The translations under genes and the position numbers were made by a program. A model generated the notes under the pieces. That model was not told the DNA's origin, did no database searches, and saw only the letters and a program-made list of their open reading frames with translations. Positions 42,510-53,215 of a DNA stretch of 64,000 nt are shown here, piece after piece; the first letter of the stretch is position 1; each line of letters starts with the position of its first letter. The stretch is from Vulcanimicrobiota bacterium (lineage in GTDB: Bacteria; Vulcanimicrobiota; Vulcanimicrobiia; Vulcanimicrobiales; Vulcanimicrobiaceae), in contig PMSI01000001.1 in the NCBI GenBank assembly GCA_003168375.1, positions 620,001 through 684,000 on the forward strand. Reading direction: 5' to 3'.

Positions 42510-43396
42510 CCGACCCGAAACGCGCCGCGATTTCGTTTAACAATGTAACGAAGGGTTACGGACCATTAACCGCATTGGATTCGATCGACCTCGTAATCCC
42601 GCATGGACAGGCCATCGCCATCTTGGGCCCCAACGGCGCCGGCAAAACGACGGCCGTTTCACTAATGTTAGGACTGCGTACGCCCACATCCGGCGAGGTC
42701 GAGGTTCTGGGCGGCGATCCGCGCGACGTCCGTACGCGTTCGACCATGGGTGCAATGCTCCAGGCCTCCGGCATCCCCGCGCACTTGAGCGTCAGCGAAA
42801 CCATCGAACTGTTCCGTACCTACTATCCGAAACCGATGAACACCGTGCAAGTCGTGGCGCTATGCGGCTTACATGAGAAGTTGACGACGCGAACTGTTGC
42901 TCTCTCGAACGGCCAATTACAGCGCCTGTACTTCGCGCTGGCGATTTGCGGTGATCCAACCATCGTGGTGCTCGACGAACCGACCGTCGGCCTGGATGTC
43001 GAAGGGCGCCATGCTATGCTGGCAACGATCGACGGCGTTGCAAAACGAGGCCGCACCATCGTTCTGACCACGCACCACTTAGAGGACGCCGACGCCTTGG
43101 CCGATCGCATCGTGGTCATCGATCGCGGCAGAATCGTCGCCGACGGGAGTCCCGCCGAGATCAAAGCAACCGTTGGTCGGAAGCGGATGGCATTTCGTTG
43201 CAATGCATCCTTCGAGTCGGCCGAAGCGTTCGAGCGCGCGGGCAATTCGTACGAGATTCTGACGGATCGCCCGGAGGCGATTTTGCGCGACCTTCTTGCG
43301 CGCAATGTCGAAATCAGCAACCTTACCGTAACCGGCGCTTCGCTCGAAGACGCGTTCCTCCACTTGACCGCCCGTGCTGGCGACCATGCTGCTTAA
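42506..43396 (+). CDS. ABC transporter ATP-binding protein (drug/antibiotic export type)
   Basis: A 296-residue ATPase: Walker A GPNGAGKTT, Q-loop GAMLQASG, signature LSNGQLQRLYFALAICG (a variant of LSGGQ with Asn), Walker B IVVLDEPTVGLD and switch His in LTTHHLEDAD. The CcmA/DrrA-like C-terminus (FLHLTARAGD) is typical of ABC-2 exporters. GTG 42506 overlaps the small upstream frame. It partners the ABC-2 permease that starts inside its end. Confidence 0.92.
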   Translation: MTDPKRAAISFNNVTKGYGPLTALDSIDLVIPHGQAIAILGPNGAGKTTAVSLMLGLRTPTSGEVEVLGGDPRDVRTRSTMGAMLQASGIPAHLSVSETIELFRTYYPKPMNTVQVVALCGLHEKLTTRTVALSNGQLQRLYFALAICGDPTIVVLDEPTVGLDVEGRHAMLATIDGVAKRGRTIVLTTHHLEDADALADRIVVIDRGRIVADGSPAEIKATVGRKRMAFRCNASFESAEAFERAGNSYEILTDRPEAILRDLLARNVEISNLTVTGASLEDAFLHLTARAGDHAA

Positions 43397-44159
43397 CACC
43401 GCGCCGATCGCTCCAATGTTCGTCGCTCAAGCACGCACTGAGTTTTTGCGACTGATTCGTATTCCCGCGTTTACAATCACGAGTCTCGCGCTTCCGATCA
43501 TGTTTTACGCGTTGTTCGGCCTTCCGCACGCACACGAAGAGCTCATGGATACGAGCGTCGGCCTCTACTCCCTCGCTTCCTTCAGCGCGTACTCCGTACT
43601 TACGATCGTGCTCTTTTCGTTCGGCGCCAGCGTTGCTGCTGAGCGGGGAACGGGGGCAACGCGGCTCATGCGGGCGGCCCCGTTGCGTCCAATGGCCTAT
43701 TTCGGCGGCAAAATCGTCGCGTCGATGAGTTTTGGCGCAATCGCGATGCTGCTCCTGGTCGCCTTTGCTGTGGCGACCGGCGGCGCGCGGCCGACCGCGA
43801 TCATGGTGATTACGCTGCTCGTCAGGATGCTATTGGGAAGTATCGCCTTTACGATCCTCGGATTTGCGGTCGGCTATCTCTCTTCGATCAATTCCGCGAT
43901 CGGCATTTTGAATTTGATCAACCTGCCGCTTTCGTTTGCATCGGGGCTGTTCGTACCGTTGCCGGAACTGCCGCCGTTCGTGCAGCATATTGCGCCGTAT
44001 CTTCCGGCATATCACTACGGTCAACTCGCTTGGGGCGCCGTTGGCGTCGCGCAGGAATCATGGACGACTGCAGCTATTTGGCTGACCGGTTACGCCGTCG
44101 TATTCCTGCTGATCGCGCTGCGTGCGTACGGCCGCGACGAACGCAAGGAATTCACGTAG
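43386..44159 (+). CDS. ABC-2 type transporter permease
   Basis: A 257-residue permease with six membrane helices: first after RIPAFTITSLALPIMFYALFG, then the ABC-2 conserved loop ASVAAERGTGATRLMRAAPLRPMAYFGGKI and the late INLPLSFASGLFVPLPELPP turn before the last helices. ATG 43386 overlaps the ATPase end by 11 bp. Together they make a small-molecule or lipid exporter of unknown substrate. Confidence 0.92.
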   Translation: MLLNTAPIAPMFVAQARTEFLRLIRIPAFTITSLALPIMFYALFGLPHAHEELMDTSVGLYSLASFSAYSVLTIVLFSFGASVAAERGTGATRLMRAAPLRPMAYFGGKIVASMSFGAIAMLLLVAFAVATGGARPTAIMVITLLVRMLLGSIAFTILGFAVGYLSSINSAIGILNLINLPLSFASGLFVPLPELPPFVQHIAPYLPAYHYGQLAWGAVGVAQESWTTAAIWLTGYAVVFLLIALRAYGRDERKEFT

Positions 44160-44163
44160 GTCG

Positions 44164-44868
44164 ATGACAGAAGCAAGTCACGCCGTGATACGGCGGTCGC
44201 GCTCGCGAATCGCCAGCGCGATTGGGTTAACCATCGCGCTGGGCTCGCCGTTTGTTCTTCCACTCTTGCCCGGCCATGAGCACCACAGCATCACCGACGC
44301 GCGGCAGGATACGGTTCTTTTGGTCTTCGAGTGGGTCGTGGCGATCGTAATTTTGGCAATCGTGCTTTTTGGGGAACGGTTGCCGCTTCGCTCGGTCGGG
44401 TTTCGGGCACCGGGATGGCGTGATTTCGGCGCGATGATTGCGACCATCGTCGGCATCCTCGTTGCAGGCGGATTGTTCGTCGTGATGACGCATTCGACAG
44501 ACCCCGGCCGACTTGCAGGAGCCACGCCGGAGCAAATCGCGGCCGTGCCGCTGGCATTGCGGATCGCGCTGTTTCTGACGGCCGGTTTCTGCGAGGAGTT
44601 GATGTTTCGCGGATATGGAATCGAGCGGGTCGCGATGTTTACGGGAAGGCTGTGGATTGGTGGCTTAGCTGCTGTCGTTCTGTTCACTCTGGGACACCTG
44701 CCTCGCTACGGCTTTAGCTTAGCCCTTATCGGCGTGTTCATCATCGCCTGCTTCTTGAGCGGGCTATATCTATGGCGGCGCAATTTGTGGCTTTGTGTAA
44801 TCATTCACGCGTCGGCCGATGCAATGGGTCTCGTTGTCGGGCCTGCGCTTCATTCACACATACGCTAA
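44164..44868 (+). CDS. CPBP-family intramembrane glutamic endopeptidase (Abi/Rce1-like)
   Basis: A 234-residue membrane protein with about six helices. It carries the family motifs EELMFRGYGIER (the EExxxR motif) and FTLGHLPRY (the FxxxH-type motif). CPBP proteases act on prenylated proteins or bacteriocin-type peptides and often sit beside peptide exporters. ATG 44164 is 4 bp after the permease stop, so it is part of this operon. It could process or confer immunity to the exported compound. Confidence 0.88.
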   Translation: MTEASHAVIRRSRSRIASAIGLTIALGSPFVLPLLPGHEHHSITDARQDTVLLVFEWVVAIVILAIVLFGERLPLRSVGFRAPGWRDFGAMIATIVGILVAGGLFVVMTHSTDPGRLAGATPEQIAAVPLALRIALFLTAGFCEELMFRGYGIERVAMFTGRLWIGGLAAVVLFTLGHLPRYGFSLALIGVFIIACFLSGLYLWRRNLWLCVIIHASADAMGLVVGPALHSHIR

Positions 44869-44988
44869 GGTGGCATTTGCGAATGAGGACATTCCGCGAT
44901 CGCATCGACGCGTAGCGCGCGCACGATGACCGGGAATCCGCCAGCGTGATCGCAGATCAACAGCGCGCGTCCGGTGAGCGCTACGAGC

Positions 44989-45939
44989 TCACAGGACCCG
45001 AGGCAGGGGCGACGCCGCGGCCGCGGGCGAGGCGGTTGCCGCCGGCGCCGCCGTAGCCGGCTGCGGCGATGCGGCCGGACTCGCCGATGATGACGCCGGC
45101 GAAGGCGTTGGCGTTGGCGATGGGCTTGGTGCCGGCAGGGGGACGCATGCGGGCGTTTCGATCTGCACCTTCAGGCCCTTTGCAATCATTTGCGGCGTCG
45201 CCGCGGGGGTCGGTTCAGGTGACGGCGTGGCCGTCGGCTCCGCAGTCGGCGTCAGGGTTGGTGCCGGCGTGGGGGTTGCTTTCGGTCGCGCCGGCCCCTT
45301 TCGCGGCGACGCCGATGCGACGACGGCCGGGGTCGACGTTTCGCGGGGGGTTGCCGTCGGCGTCGGCGTCGGCGTCGGACACGGAACGGCATCGGAATAG
45401 TAGTGCTCGGTGAAGCCTATCGCCATGTCATGCTTGATCAATTTGCCGAAGTACGTCGTTGGGAACAGCGTCGTAATCCGATTGATGTAGGTCCACGCTT
45501 GTTCCTGATTTGGCTTCAACCAGATCTTCCGCTGAATACCGATCGCCAGAAAGTAGCTGCGTGCAAGCTGCGGGTCGTGCGGAAAATGACTGGCCCAGTC
45601 CCGAAGCGCGTCGTCCGCAAGCTCAACCTTGTTGACGATCGCCGGATCCACGGTGTGATCTCCCGCGGAGATCGCCGCATCTCGAAACGTGTTGTTGATG
45701 CCGAGATAGCTCAGCTTCATGCGACCGAAATAGTGATCGGCGGGCGCGGAGTTACGGTATTGCTCCACCTTTTCGCGTTGATATTTTGACAATGGCGCGG
45801 GTGATCGTGCCGGCGGGGTCGCGGACGCACGCGGACCACTCGGCGCAGCAGCGAGGAGGCTGATGACGCTGATCATCACGACGGCAAGGGCAAGGACGTT
45901 CACGGGCAATGCCCTTTTCCCACCGTCGTGTATATCCAT
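44989..45939 (-). CDS. Secreted protein with Pro/Thr/Ala-rich C-terminal tail
   Basis: A 316-residue protein. After a short basic start a hydrophobic signal (VNVLALAVVMISVISLLAAA) is followed by a helical domain of about 130 residues (KYQREKVEQYRNSAPADHYF, HDPQLARSYFLAIGIQRKIW) that could be TPR-like. The last 140 residues are low-complexity PTPTPTPTATP-type repeats, a wall-spanning or disordered linker. No family is recognised. ATG 45939 was chosen to bring the signal close to the N-terminus. Confidence 0.6.
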   Translation of the reverse strand: MDIHDGGKRALPVNVLALAVVMISVISLLAAAPSGPRASATPPARSPAPLSKYQREKVEQYRNSAPADHYFGRMKLSYLGINNTFRDAAISAGDHTVDPAIVNKVELADDALRDWASHFPHDPQLARSYFLAIGIQRKIWLKPNQEQAWTYINRITTLFPTTYFGKLIKHDMAIGFTEHYYSDAVPCPTPTPTPTATPRETSTPAVVASASPRKGPARPKATPTPAPTLTPTAEPTATPSPEPTPAATPQMIAKGLKVQIETPACVPLPAPSPSPTPTPSPASSSASPAASPQPATAAPAATASPAAAASPLPRVL

Positions 45940-46095
45940 GCGAGGCTTCGGGGGTGCTACCGTGCCGGTCATGAACTGCGTCGTCCACGGCGTCGCCGCG
46001 ATCCTCGAGCTAGGCTTCGGCCGGGCGTACCGGCAGGTCCGCACCGGTAACCGCTTGCACTCGTGAGGCGACAGGCAACCCCGGGAGGGAGCGCT

Positions 46096-47192
46096 TTGCG
46101 CATCGGGTCGGTGTTCGGGATAGAGATCAGCGTCAGCCTGAGCTGGATCTTCGTGTTTGCGCTCGTGGCGTGGTCGCTGGCAGACCCCACCGGGCCGCTG
46201 CATCGGACGGACCTCGGGACCCCCGGCCGGATCGTCCTCGGGGTGCTCGGCTCGCTGCTGTTCTTGCGAGCGTGCTGGTCCACGAGCTCGCCCACTCACT
46301 CGTCGCCCGCGCACGGGGGATTCGCGTCCGGGGAATCATGCTGTTCATCTTCGGCGGCGTCTCGATGTTCGAGGACGAGGTCAACGACGCGCCGGGCGAG
46401 GCGTGGATCTCCGCGGTCGGGCCGTTGACGAGCCTCGTCGTCGGGGCGGTCTTCTTCGGATGCGCGCAGGCGCTCGGCCCGGGCTCCCCGTTCGGCGCCT
46501 TGTTCGCCTATCTGGCGTACGTCAACGTCGCGCTCGCCATCTTCAATCTGGTCCCCGCGTACCCGCTCGACGGTGGTCGCGTGCTGCACTCGCTCGTGTG
46601 GCGCATCAGTGGAAACCGCGAGCGCGCCACCTCGATCACCGTGAGTACAGGCCGCATCTTGGCCGGCATGATCATCGCCTTGGGGATATTCGAAGCGCTT
46701 GCGTACAACGTCGGCGCCGGATTATGGATGACGTTCATCGGCTGGTTCTTGCTCCAAGCCGGTAGCGCCGAGCAGACGCGGATCGCGATCTCGCGAGCGA
46801 TGCGAGGTCACACCGCCGCCGAACTGGCCATCTCGCCGGAATTTGCCATCCCCGCGAACGCGCGCGGTAACGAAGCGCTCGAAGCATTCCAGCACACGAG
46901 CCTGCGCGCGTTGCCGGTGATCCTCGGAGATCGCGTCCTCGGCCTCGTCTCGTACGACAAGCTAATCCAACTCCCCGATGAGGAGCTCAAGCAGAACTAC
47001 GTGACAGGTCTCATGACGCACGTCGAGGATCTCGACGAGCTCCCGACGACGACATCCGCCGACGGCGCGATCGCACAGCTGACGCGGAACAAAGCTCACG
47101 CCGTGGCGTTGACGAACCCGCAGGGAGCTGCCATCGGTGTGGTGACGCCGGAATCGGTCATGCGCTGGCTCGCAGCCAGTCGTAGTTCTTGA
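46096..47192 (+). pseudogene. Site-2 protease (M50) with CBS domain, interrupted by a -1 frameshift
   Basis: The gene starts at TTG 46096 behind GGGAGGGA. The first frame gives membrane helix one and VLGVLGSLLFL, then runs out of register; the second frame resumes with ASVLVHELAHSLVARARG (the HExxH zinc motif), NLVPAYPLDGGR (the third-ligand motif) and a CBS region (ISPEFAIPANA, HTSLRALPVI). Insertion of a single G after 46266 would join both halves exactly. It is either an inactivating deletion or a sequence error in a Rip3-like regulated protease. Confidence 0.8.
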
Positions 47193-47274
47193 GTTTCCCC
47201 CCGGGGTCGGCGCCTCGGAGCGCTCGAACGGCATCTTGCAACGTCCGCGGCGGTTTTGGGGTCAGAGGGATCTG

Positions 47275-47544
47275 ATGAGACGTTCTGATCCTCGCTCCCG
47301 AGTCGGCATTGAAGCAGGCACGTACCGCGCCCGCTTTGATGAGATGAAGTTTCACCATAAGACCAAGCGCAACGAGTACCAGTTTACCCTCGAGAATGGA
47401 CAGACGATTTCCTTAGGTGCGGTGAACCTGCACGAACCATCGGAGAAGGCCGGCCTCGAAGGAGCCGGACCTCGCGATTCCTGCGAAATCACGATCGAGC
47501 ATGTAAGAACTGGACCCACCCTGATCGGCTATAAACCGCTGTGA
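47275..47544 (+). CDS. Hypothetical small protein
   Basis: An 89-residue protein from ATG 47275, with AGAGGGA just upstream. It is beta-rich (TYRARFDEMKFHHKTKRNEYQF, then FTLENGQTISLGAVNLH) and may be a single small barrel. No family is recognised. Its GC content is lower than that of its neighbours. Confidence 0.5.
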   Translation: MRRSDPRSRVGIEAGTYRARFDEMKFHHKTKRNEYQFTLENGQTISLGAVNLHEPSEKAGLEGAGPRDSCEITIEHVRTGPTLIGYKPL

Positions 47545-47576
47545 CCGACTAGTTCACGCGCGACGGCCTCGTCTTC

Positions 47577-48182
47577 ATGCCGCTCCAGAATCGGGTCACG
47601 CCGTTCGGCGATCTCGTCGCGGTCGCCGGGCGCGGTTTGCTGACGGGCAACCGCGGCGTCCTGCACGACGACGCGCGCCGGATCGTGCGCCCGTGGCAGG
47701 TCCGGCGCTGGATCGCGTGCTGCACGGAGTTCCGCGGCCGGCACCGTGAGGTCATGCAGCCGCGCCGGTGGACCGAGCTGTTCTTTCTCGACGAAGCGAC
47801 GGCGTTCGCCGCGGGACATCGTCCGTGCGCGCAGTGCCGCTACGCCGACTATCAACGCTTCCGCGCGCTGTGGGAAGCGTCTGTGGGTGCGCCGGCAAAC
47901 GCGGAGTCGATGGACCGCGTGCTGCAGGCCGAGCGCCTCGACGGCCGCCGGAAGCGCACGTATCCCGCGCGGTTCGCGGCCTTGCCGGACGGCGCGTACG
48001 TCGCGCTCGACGGGACGGCGTGGCTCGTGTGGCGAGACGAGATGCTCGCGTGGACTGACGGCGGCTACGCGCAGAGGCGACGACGGCCGCGGAACGACGA
48101 GGTCGACGTGCTCACGCCGCCCTCGGTCGTCGCACTGCTGACCGCGGGTTATCCGGTTTGGGTGCACCGGACCGCGCGGTAG
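47577..48182 (+). CDS. Conserved protein of unknown function, intact copy
   Basis: A 201-residue protein of a family I recall as widespread but uncharacterised in environmental bacteria: MPLQNRVTPFGDLVAV, the GNRGVLHDDARRIVRPWQ block, WTELFFLDEATAFAAGHRPCAQCRYADY with a CxxC pair, and KRTYPARFAALPDGAYVAL. The Cys pair and His could bind a metal. A truncated copy of the first 41 codons lies at 41318. It stands alone here. Confidence 0.65.
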   Translation: MPLQNRVTPFGDLVAVAGRGLLTGNRGVLHDDARRIVRPWQVRRWIACCTEFRGRHREVMQPRRWTELFFLDEATAFAAGHRPCAQCRYADYQRFRALWEASVGAPANAESMDRVLQAERLDGRRKRTYPARFAALPDGAYVALDGTAWLVWRDEMLAWTDGGYAQRRRRPRNDEVDVLTPPSVVALLTAGYPVWVHRTAR

Positions 48183-48191
48183 GCATCGGAG

Positions 48192-48350
48192 TCAGCGCCA
48201 GCCCCAATCCACGACCTCCGGCATGTCGCGTCCATGCTCGCGAATGTAGGCCGCATGGCGCTCCAGTGCGTCTTCGCAGAACCCGCGCGCGCCCTCCGGG
48301 ACGCGGTATCCGGCCGTCTCCTCGGCGCCCCGGGGCGCATGGTCGGCCGG
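48192..48350 (-). pseudogene. Possible phosphoketolase C-terminal remnant
   Basis: The minus strand reads a protein end, ALERHAAYIREHGRDMPEVV, then DWGWR and a stop at 48192. The pattern YIREHGxDMPExxxWxW is what I know from the C-terminus of D-xylulose-5-phosphate phosphoketolases (about 800 residues). About 50 residues remain and no upstream part of the gene is present. Confidence 0.5.
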
Positions 48351-48383
48351 GTGAAGAGGGTGTGAACGCACACAACGCTTCGC

Positions 48384-48416
48384 ATTCTTGGCCCTTTCTT
48401 ACGGGGCCGCGACGAT
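48384..48416 (+). promoter_or_regulatory. Leaderless island promoter (TTC-repeat type) for the 48423 stress protein
   Basis: ATTCTT (48384) - 5 nt - TTTCTT (48395) - 10 nt - GACGAT (48411) - 6 nt - ATG. A reversed pair GTGAAG-N5-GTGAAC lies further up at 48351-48367. This is the weakest fit of the nine. Confidence 0.4.
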
Positions 48417-48422
48417 GAGGCC

Positions 48423-49271
48423 ATGAGCGCCGCGTTTGGGCACATCACCGTCCCGGTCGACGGTTCGACGACTAGCGAACGAGGCGTCGCGTTCGCGCTG
48501 GAGCTCGCGCGCGGCGGGGGATCGGTCACGTTCTGCAGCGTCGTCGACCCAATGCTGGTCTGTCTGCCGGCCACCTACGGCGTCGCGGTCGATCCCGGCC
48601 CGATGCTCGCCGTGCTCGAAGACGACGCGGCGGAATTCTGCCGGCGTGCCCAAGTCGAAGCGGCCGGCGCGGGGATCGCGGCGGAGGTGCGCGTGCTGCA
48701 CGGACAGTGCGTCGAGGCGATCGAGTCGCTGGTCCGGCAGAGCGGGTCCCAGGCGATCGTCGTCGGCACGCACGGCAGAACCGGCCTGGCACGCAGCGTG
48801 CTCGGCAGCGTCGCGGAGGGACTCCTTCGGCGCAGCGACGTCCCGGTGGTCTCGGTGCACGAAGACGACGTCATGCGAACAGGCCCCATCGCGGTAGCGT
48901 TCGACGAGTCGCCGGCGGCGCACGCCGCGCTCGAAACCGCGATTTGGATCGCGTCCGCACGCGGACTTTCGATCGCCCTGATCCACGCCTGCGATACGCC
49001 GAGCCCGGATCCCGGCCGCGTGAACGCCCTGCTGGCCGGCGCCGCGAAGCGCGTTCACGCGCGCGGCGTGAGCGCCGACGTCATCGTTCGCGAAGGCCGC
49101 GCGCCCGAGACGCTGCTCTCGGCGGCCGACGAGCTCGAGTGCTGTATGATCGTGATGGGCACGCACGGCCGGCCGGCGTTCCAGCGGCTCGTGCTGGGCA
49201 GCGTCGCCGCACACGTCGTCGAGCACGCGCGCATCCCGGTCGTCACCGTCCGGCGTACGACCTCGGCGTGA
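48423..49271 (+). CDS. Tandem universal stress protein (two Usp domains)
   Basis: A 282-residue protein of two Usp folds. The first starts HITVPVDGSTTSERGVAFAL and has the ATP-loop VGTHGRTGLARSVLGSV (G-x2-G-x9-G-S/T type); the second starts GPIAVAFDESPAAHAAL and has MGTHGRPAFQRLVLGSV. Both loops look able to bind ATP. Such proteins aid survival under hypoxia, starvation or oxidative stress. Its promoter may be of the shared island type; it converges with the histidine kinase 4 bp away. Confidence 0.93.
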   Translation: MSAAFGHITVPVDGSTTSERGVAFALELARGGGSVTFCSVVDPMLVCLPATYGVAVDPGPMLAVLEDDAAEFCRRAQVEAAGAGIAAEVRVLHGQCVEAIESLVRQSGSQAIVVGTHGRTGLARSVLGSVAEGLLRRSDVPVVSVHEDDVMRTGPIAVAFDESPAAHAALETAIWIASARGLSIALIHACDTPSPDPGRVNALLAGAAKRVHARGVSADVIVREGRAPETLLSAADELECCMIVMGTHGRPAFQRLVLGSVAAHVVEHARIPVVTVRRTTSA

Positions 49272-49275
49272 GGCG

Positions 49276-51594
<2,319 letters not shown>

Positions 51595-51604
51595 GTGAAC
51601 GTCC

Positions 51605-51637
51605 CTTCCAAGGTTCTTCCGCCGCATCGGCGACCAT
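51605..51637 (+). promoter_or_regulatory. Leaderless island promoter (TTC-repeat type) for the 51644 gene
   Basis: CTTCCA (51605) - 5 nt - CTTCCG (51616) - 10 nt - GACCAT (51632) - 6 nt - ATG 51644, the same spacing as in front of the other genes of this island. Confidence 0.55.
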
Positions 51638-51643
51638 GGCGCA

Positions 51644-52126
51644 ATGGCATCCCCCGTCTCGATCGTGCGAAGCATTCCGCTGAACTGCGCCGCGATCGTG
51701 CCGCTGCTGCGGCAGCAGCTCGAGACGTTGGAGGAAGCCTCCGAGCACGGGACGGTCGTGCTGGCCGCGCGGATCCCCGGGAAAGGGCGCGTCGCTGTGC
51801 CGGTGCGCTTGCACGTGAGATATCTTGCGCCGAAAACCCCCCGATTCGGGCTCACGATCACGGCACGAACCAGGCCGGCGCTCTACCCGCGATTTCGAGG
51901 CGACCTCGACCTCGCCGCAGCGAGCACCGCCGCAACCAAGGTCACCCTGTCCGGAGAGTATGAGGTCCCGCTCGGGATACTCGGGCGCGCAATCGATGCG
52001 ACCGCCGCGCGCGGCATCGCGCCGCACGCATTGGAGGACCTCCTCGACCGCCTTGTCGCCGATGTCGTCGCCGACGTAGGGCACACATCGGATGCTGCGG
52101 ATCGCGCAGGGCGCCGCAGCGAGTAG
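51644..52126 (+). CDS. Hypothetical protein of the stress island
   Basis: A 160-residue protein with strand-rich middle (GRVAVPVRLHVRYLAP, FGLTITARTRP) and a helical end (HALEDLLDRLVADVVADV), a layout compatible with an SRPBCC-like lipid- or polyketide-binding fold but without a firm signature. ATG 51644 is fixed by the promoter geometry (6 nt after the -10). It diverges from the hybrid kinase by about 50 bp and converges with the Usp gene at 52153. Confidence 0.6.
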   Translation: MASPVSIVRSIPLNCAAIVPLLRQQLETLEEASEHGTVVLAARIPGKGRVAVPVRLHVRYLAPKTPRFGLTITARTRPALYPRFRGDLDLAAASTAATKVTLSGEYEVPLGILGRAIDATAARGIAPHALEDLLDRLVADVVADVGHTSDAADRAGRRSE

Positions 52127-52152
52127 CCCTCGCCTCCCAGCGCCCGGGCGAT

Positions 52153-53121
52153 CTATCTCGATACGGCTTCCGCGGCAAGAACACCGGGCAAGAGCCGCGC
52201 GCCGGCCGGGACCACGATGACCGGCACGTCGCTGCGCCGCACGACGTTCTCGGCGATGCTGCCGAGCAACACCCGGTCGAGATGCCGCCGCCCGTGCGTA
52301 CCGACCACGATGGCATCGGCATGTTGGCGCGCTGCGGCGTCGATCAAGCCGCTCGCCGCCGCGCGATCATCGACGACCTCCGTGTCCGGGTACACATCGA
52401 CGGCGTTCGCATAGTGCAGTGCGGCGTCGAGCGCATCGCGCGCCGCGACGCGAAGCTCATGGACGTACGGCGTGGGATCGTACCCGTACGCCCCGGCGAT
52501 CTGGTCGGGGTCGGGCGCTTCGGCGACGGAGCAAAACACCAGGCGGACGTTGCGCTCCAGCGCAAGCGCTACCGCGAAGAGCGCCGCACCTTCCGACGGT
52601 TGCGAGGCGTCGATTCCGACGATGAGCCGCTCCAGCTCACTGCCCTGCGAGCCCTGTGACTCGCGCACGACGATCACCGGGACGTTTGCGTTGCGCAAGA
52701 TCCCGTCCGCGACGCTCCCCGTCAGGGTGCGTGCCATCCCGGAAAGATCGCGCGTCCCGACCGCGATTGCAGTCGCGTTCCAGCGTCGCGCGGCGTCCAG
52801 CACGCCCGGTGCGACGCTGTTCGTCGAGAACTCGAGGCTCACCGGCACGGCGCACGACGCGACGCGCTCGCCCGCGCGAACGAGCAGCTCGCGGCGGAAG
52901 GCGTCGAGACCCCGCACGACCGGAGCCGTCTCGCGCAGTCCGCGCGGCGATTTCGTCTCGAGCGGAAACACCGTCGGCGCCCACACGTCCGAGACGTGCG
53001 CGACGACGACGTCGCCGGCGAACTGCCCGGCGAGGGCGATCGCACGCTCGAGCGCGGCGTCCGCAGGCGGCGAGGCGTCGTACGCGACGAGGATGCGGGC
53101 GAACGGATGCGCGAAGCTCAT
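52153..53121 (-). CDS. Tandem universal stress protein (two Usp domains)
   Basis: A 322-residue protein. Domain one starts FARILVAYDASPPADAAL with loop VGTRDLSGMARTLTGSV, where the usual histidine position is altered; domain two starts RLIVGIDASQPSEGAAL with the loop VGTHGRRHLDRVLLGSI. Start ATG 53121 lies 6 nt after a -10 like box, although the frame is open far upstream. It shares a divergent control region with the P-type ATPase gene at 53216. Confidence 0.92.
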   Translation of the reverse strand: MSFAHPFARILVAYDASPPADAALERAIALAGQFAGDVVVAHVSDVWAPTVFPLETKSPRGLRETAPVVRGLDAFRRELLVRAGERVASCAVPVSLEFSTNSVAPGVLDAARRWNATAIAVGTRDLSGMARTLTGSVADGILRNANVPVIVVRESQGSQGSELERLIVGIDASQPSEGAALFAVALALERNVRLVFCSVAEAPDPDQIAGAYGYDPTPYVHELRVAARDALDAALHYANAVDVYPDTEVVDDRAAASGLIDAAARQHADAIVVGTHGRRHLDRVLLGSIAENVVRRSDVPVIVVPAGARLLPGVLAAEAVSR

Positions 53122-53127
53122 GCCCCT

Positions 53128-53160
53128 AGTCTGTCCGCGGCCGGTGAAGACTTCGTGAAC
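53128..53160 (-). promoter_or_regulatory. Leaderless island promoter for the 53121 stress protein (minus strand)
   Basis: On the minus strand GTTCAC (53160-53155) - 5 nt - CTTCAC (53149-53144) - 10 nt - CAGACT (53133-53128) - 6 nt - ATG 53121. Confidence 0.6.
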
Positions 53161-53165
53161 GCGGG

Positions 53166-53209
53166 GTTCACGGGTGGCTCTCACGGCGTTCGCACGGAGC
53201 CGGTAGGCT
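53166..53209 (+). promoter_or_regulatory. Leaderless island promoter for the 53216 P-type ATPase operon
   Basis: GTTCAC (53166) - 5 nt - GCTCTC (53177) - 5 nt - GTTCGC (53188) - 10 nt - TAGGCT (53204) - 6 nt - GTG 53216: three half-sites in 11-bp phase. GTGAAC-N5-GTTCAC at 53155-53171 forms a palindrome shared with the divergent promoter. Confidence 0.65.
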
Positions 53210-53215
53210 GGCGAC

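Noticed and set aside
47552-47577. GTTCAC before the gene at 47577 as another member of the TTC-repeat promoters
   Set aside because: No second half-site 11 bp away and no -10-like box 6 nt before the start, so it does not fit the pattern.
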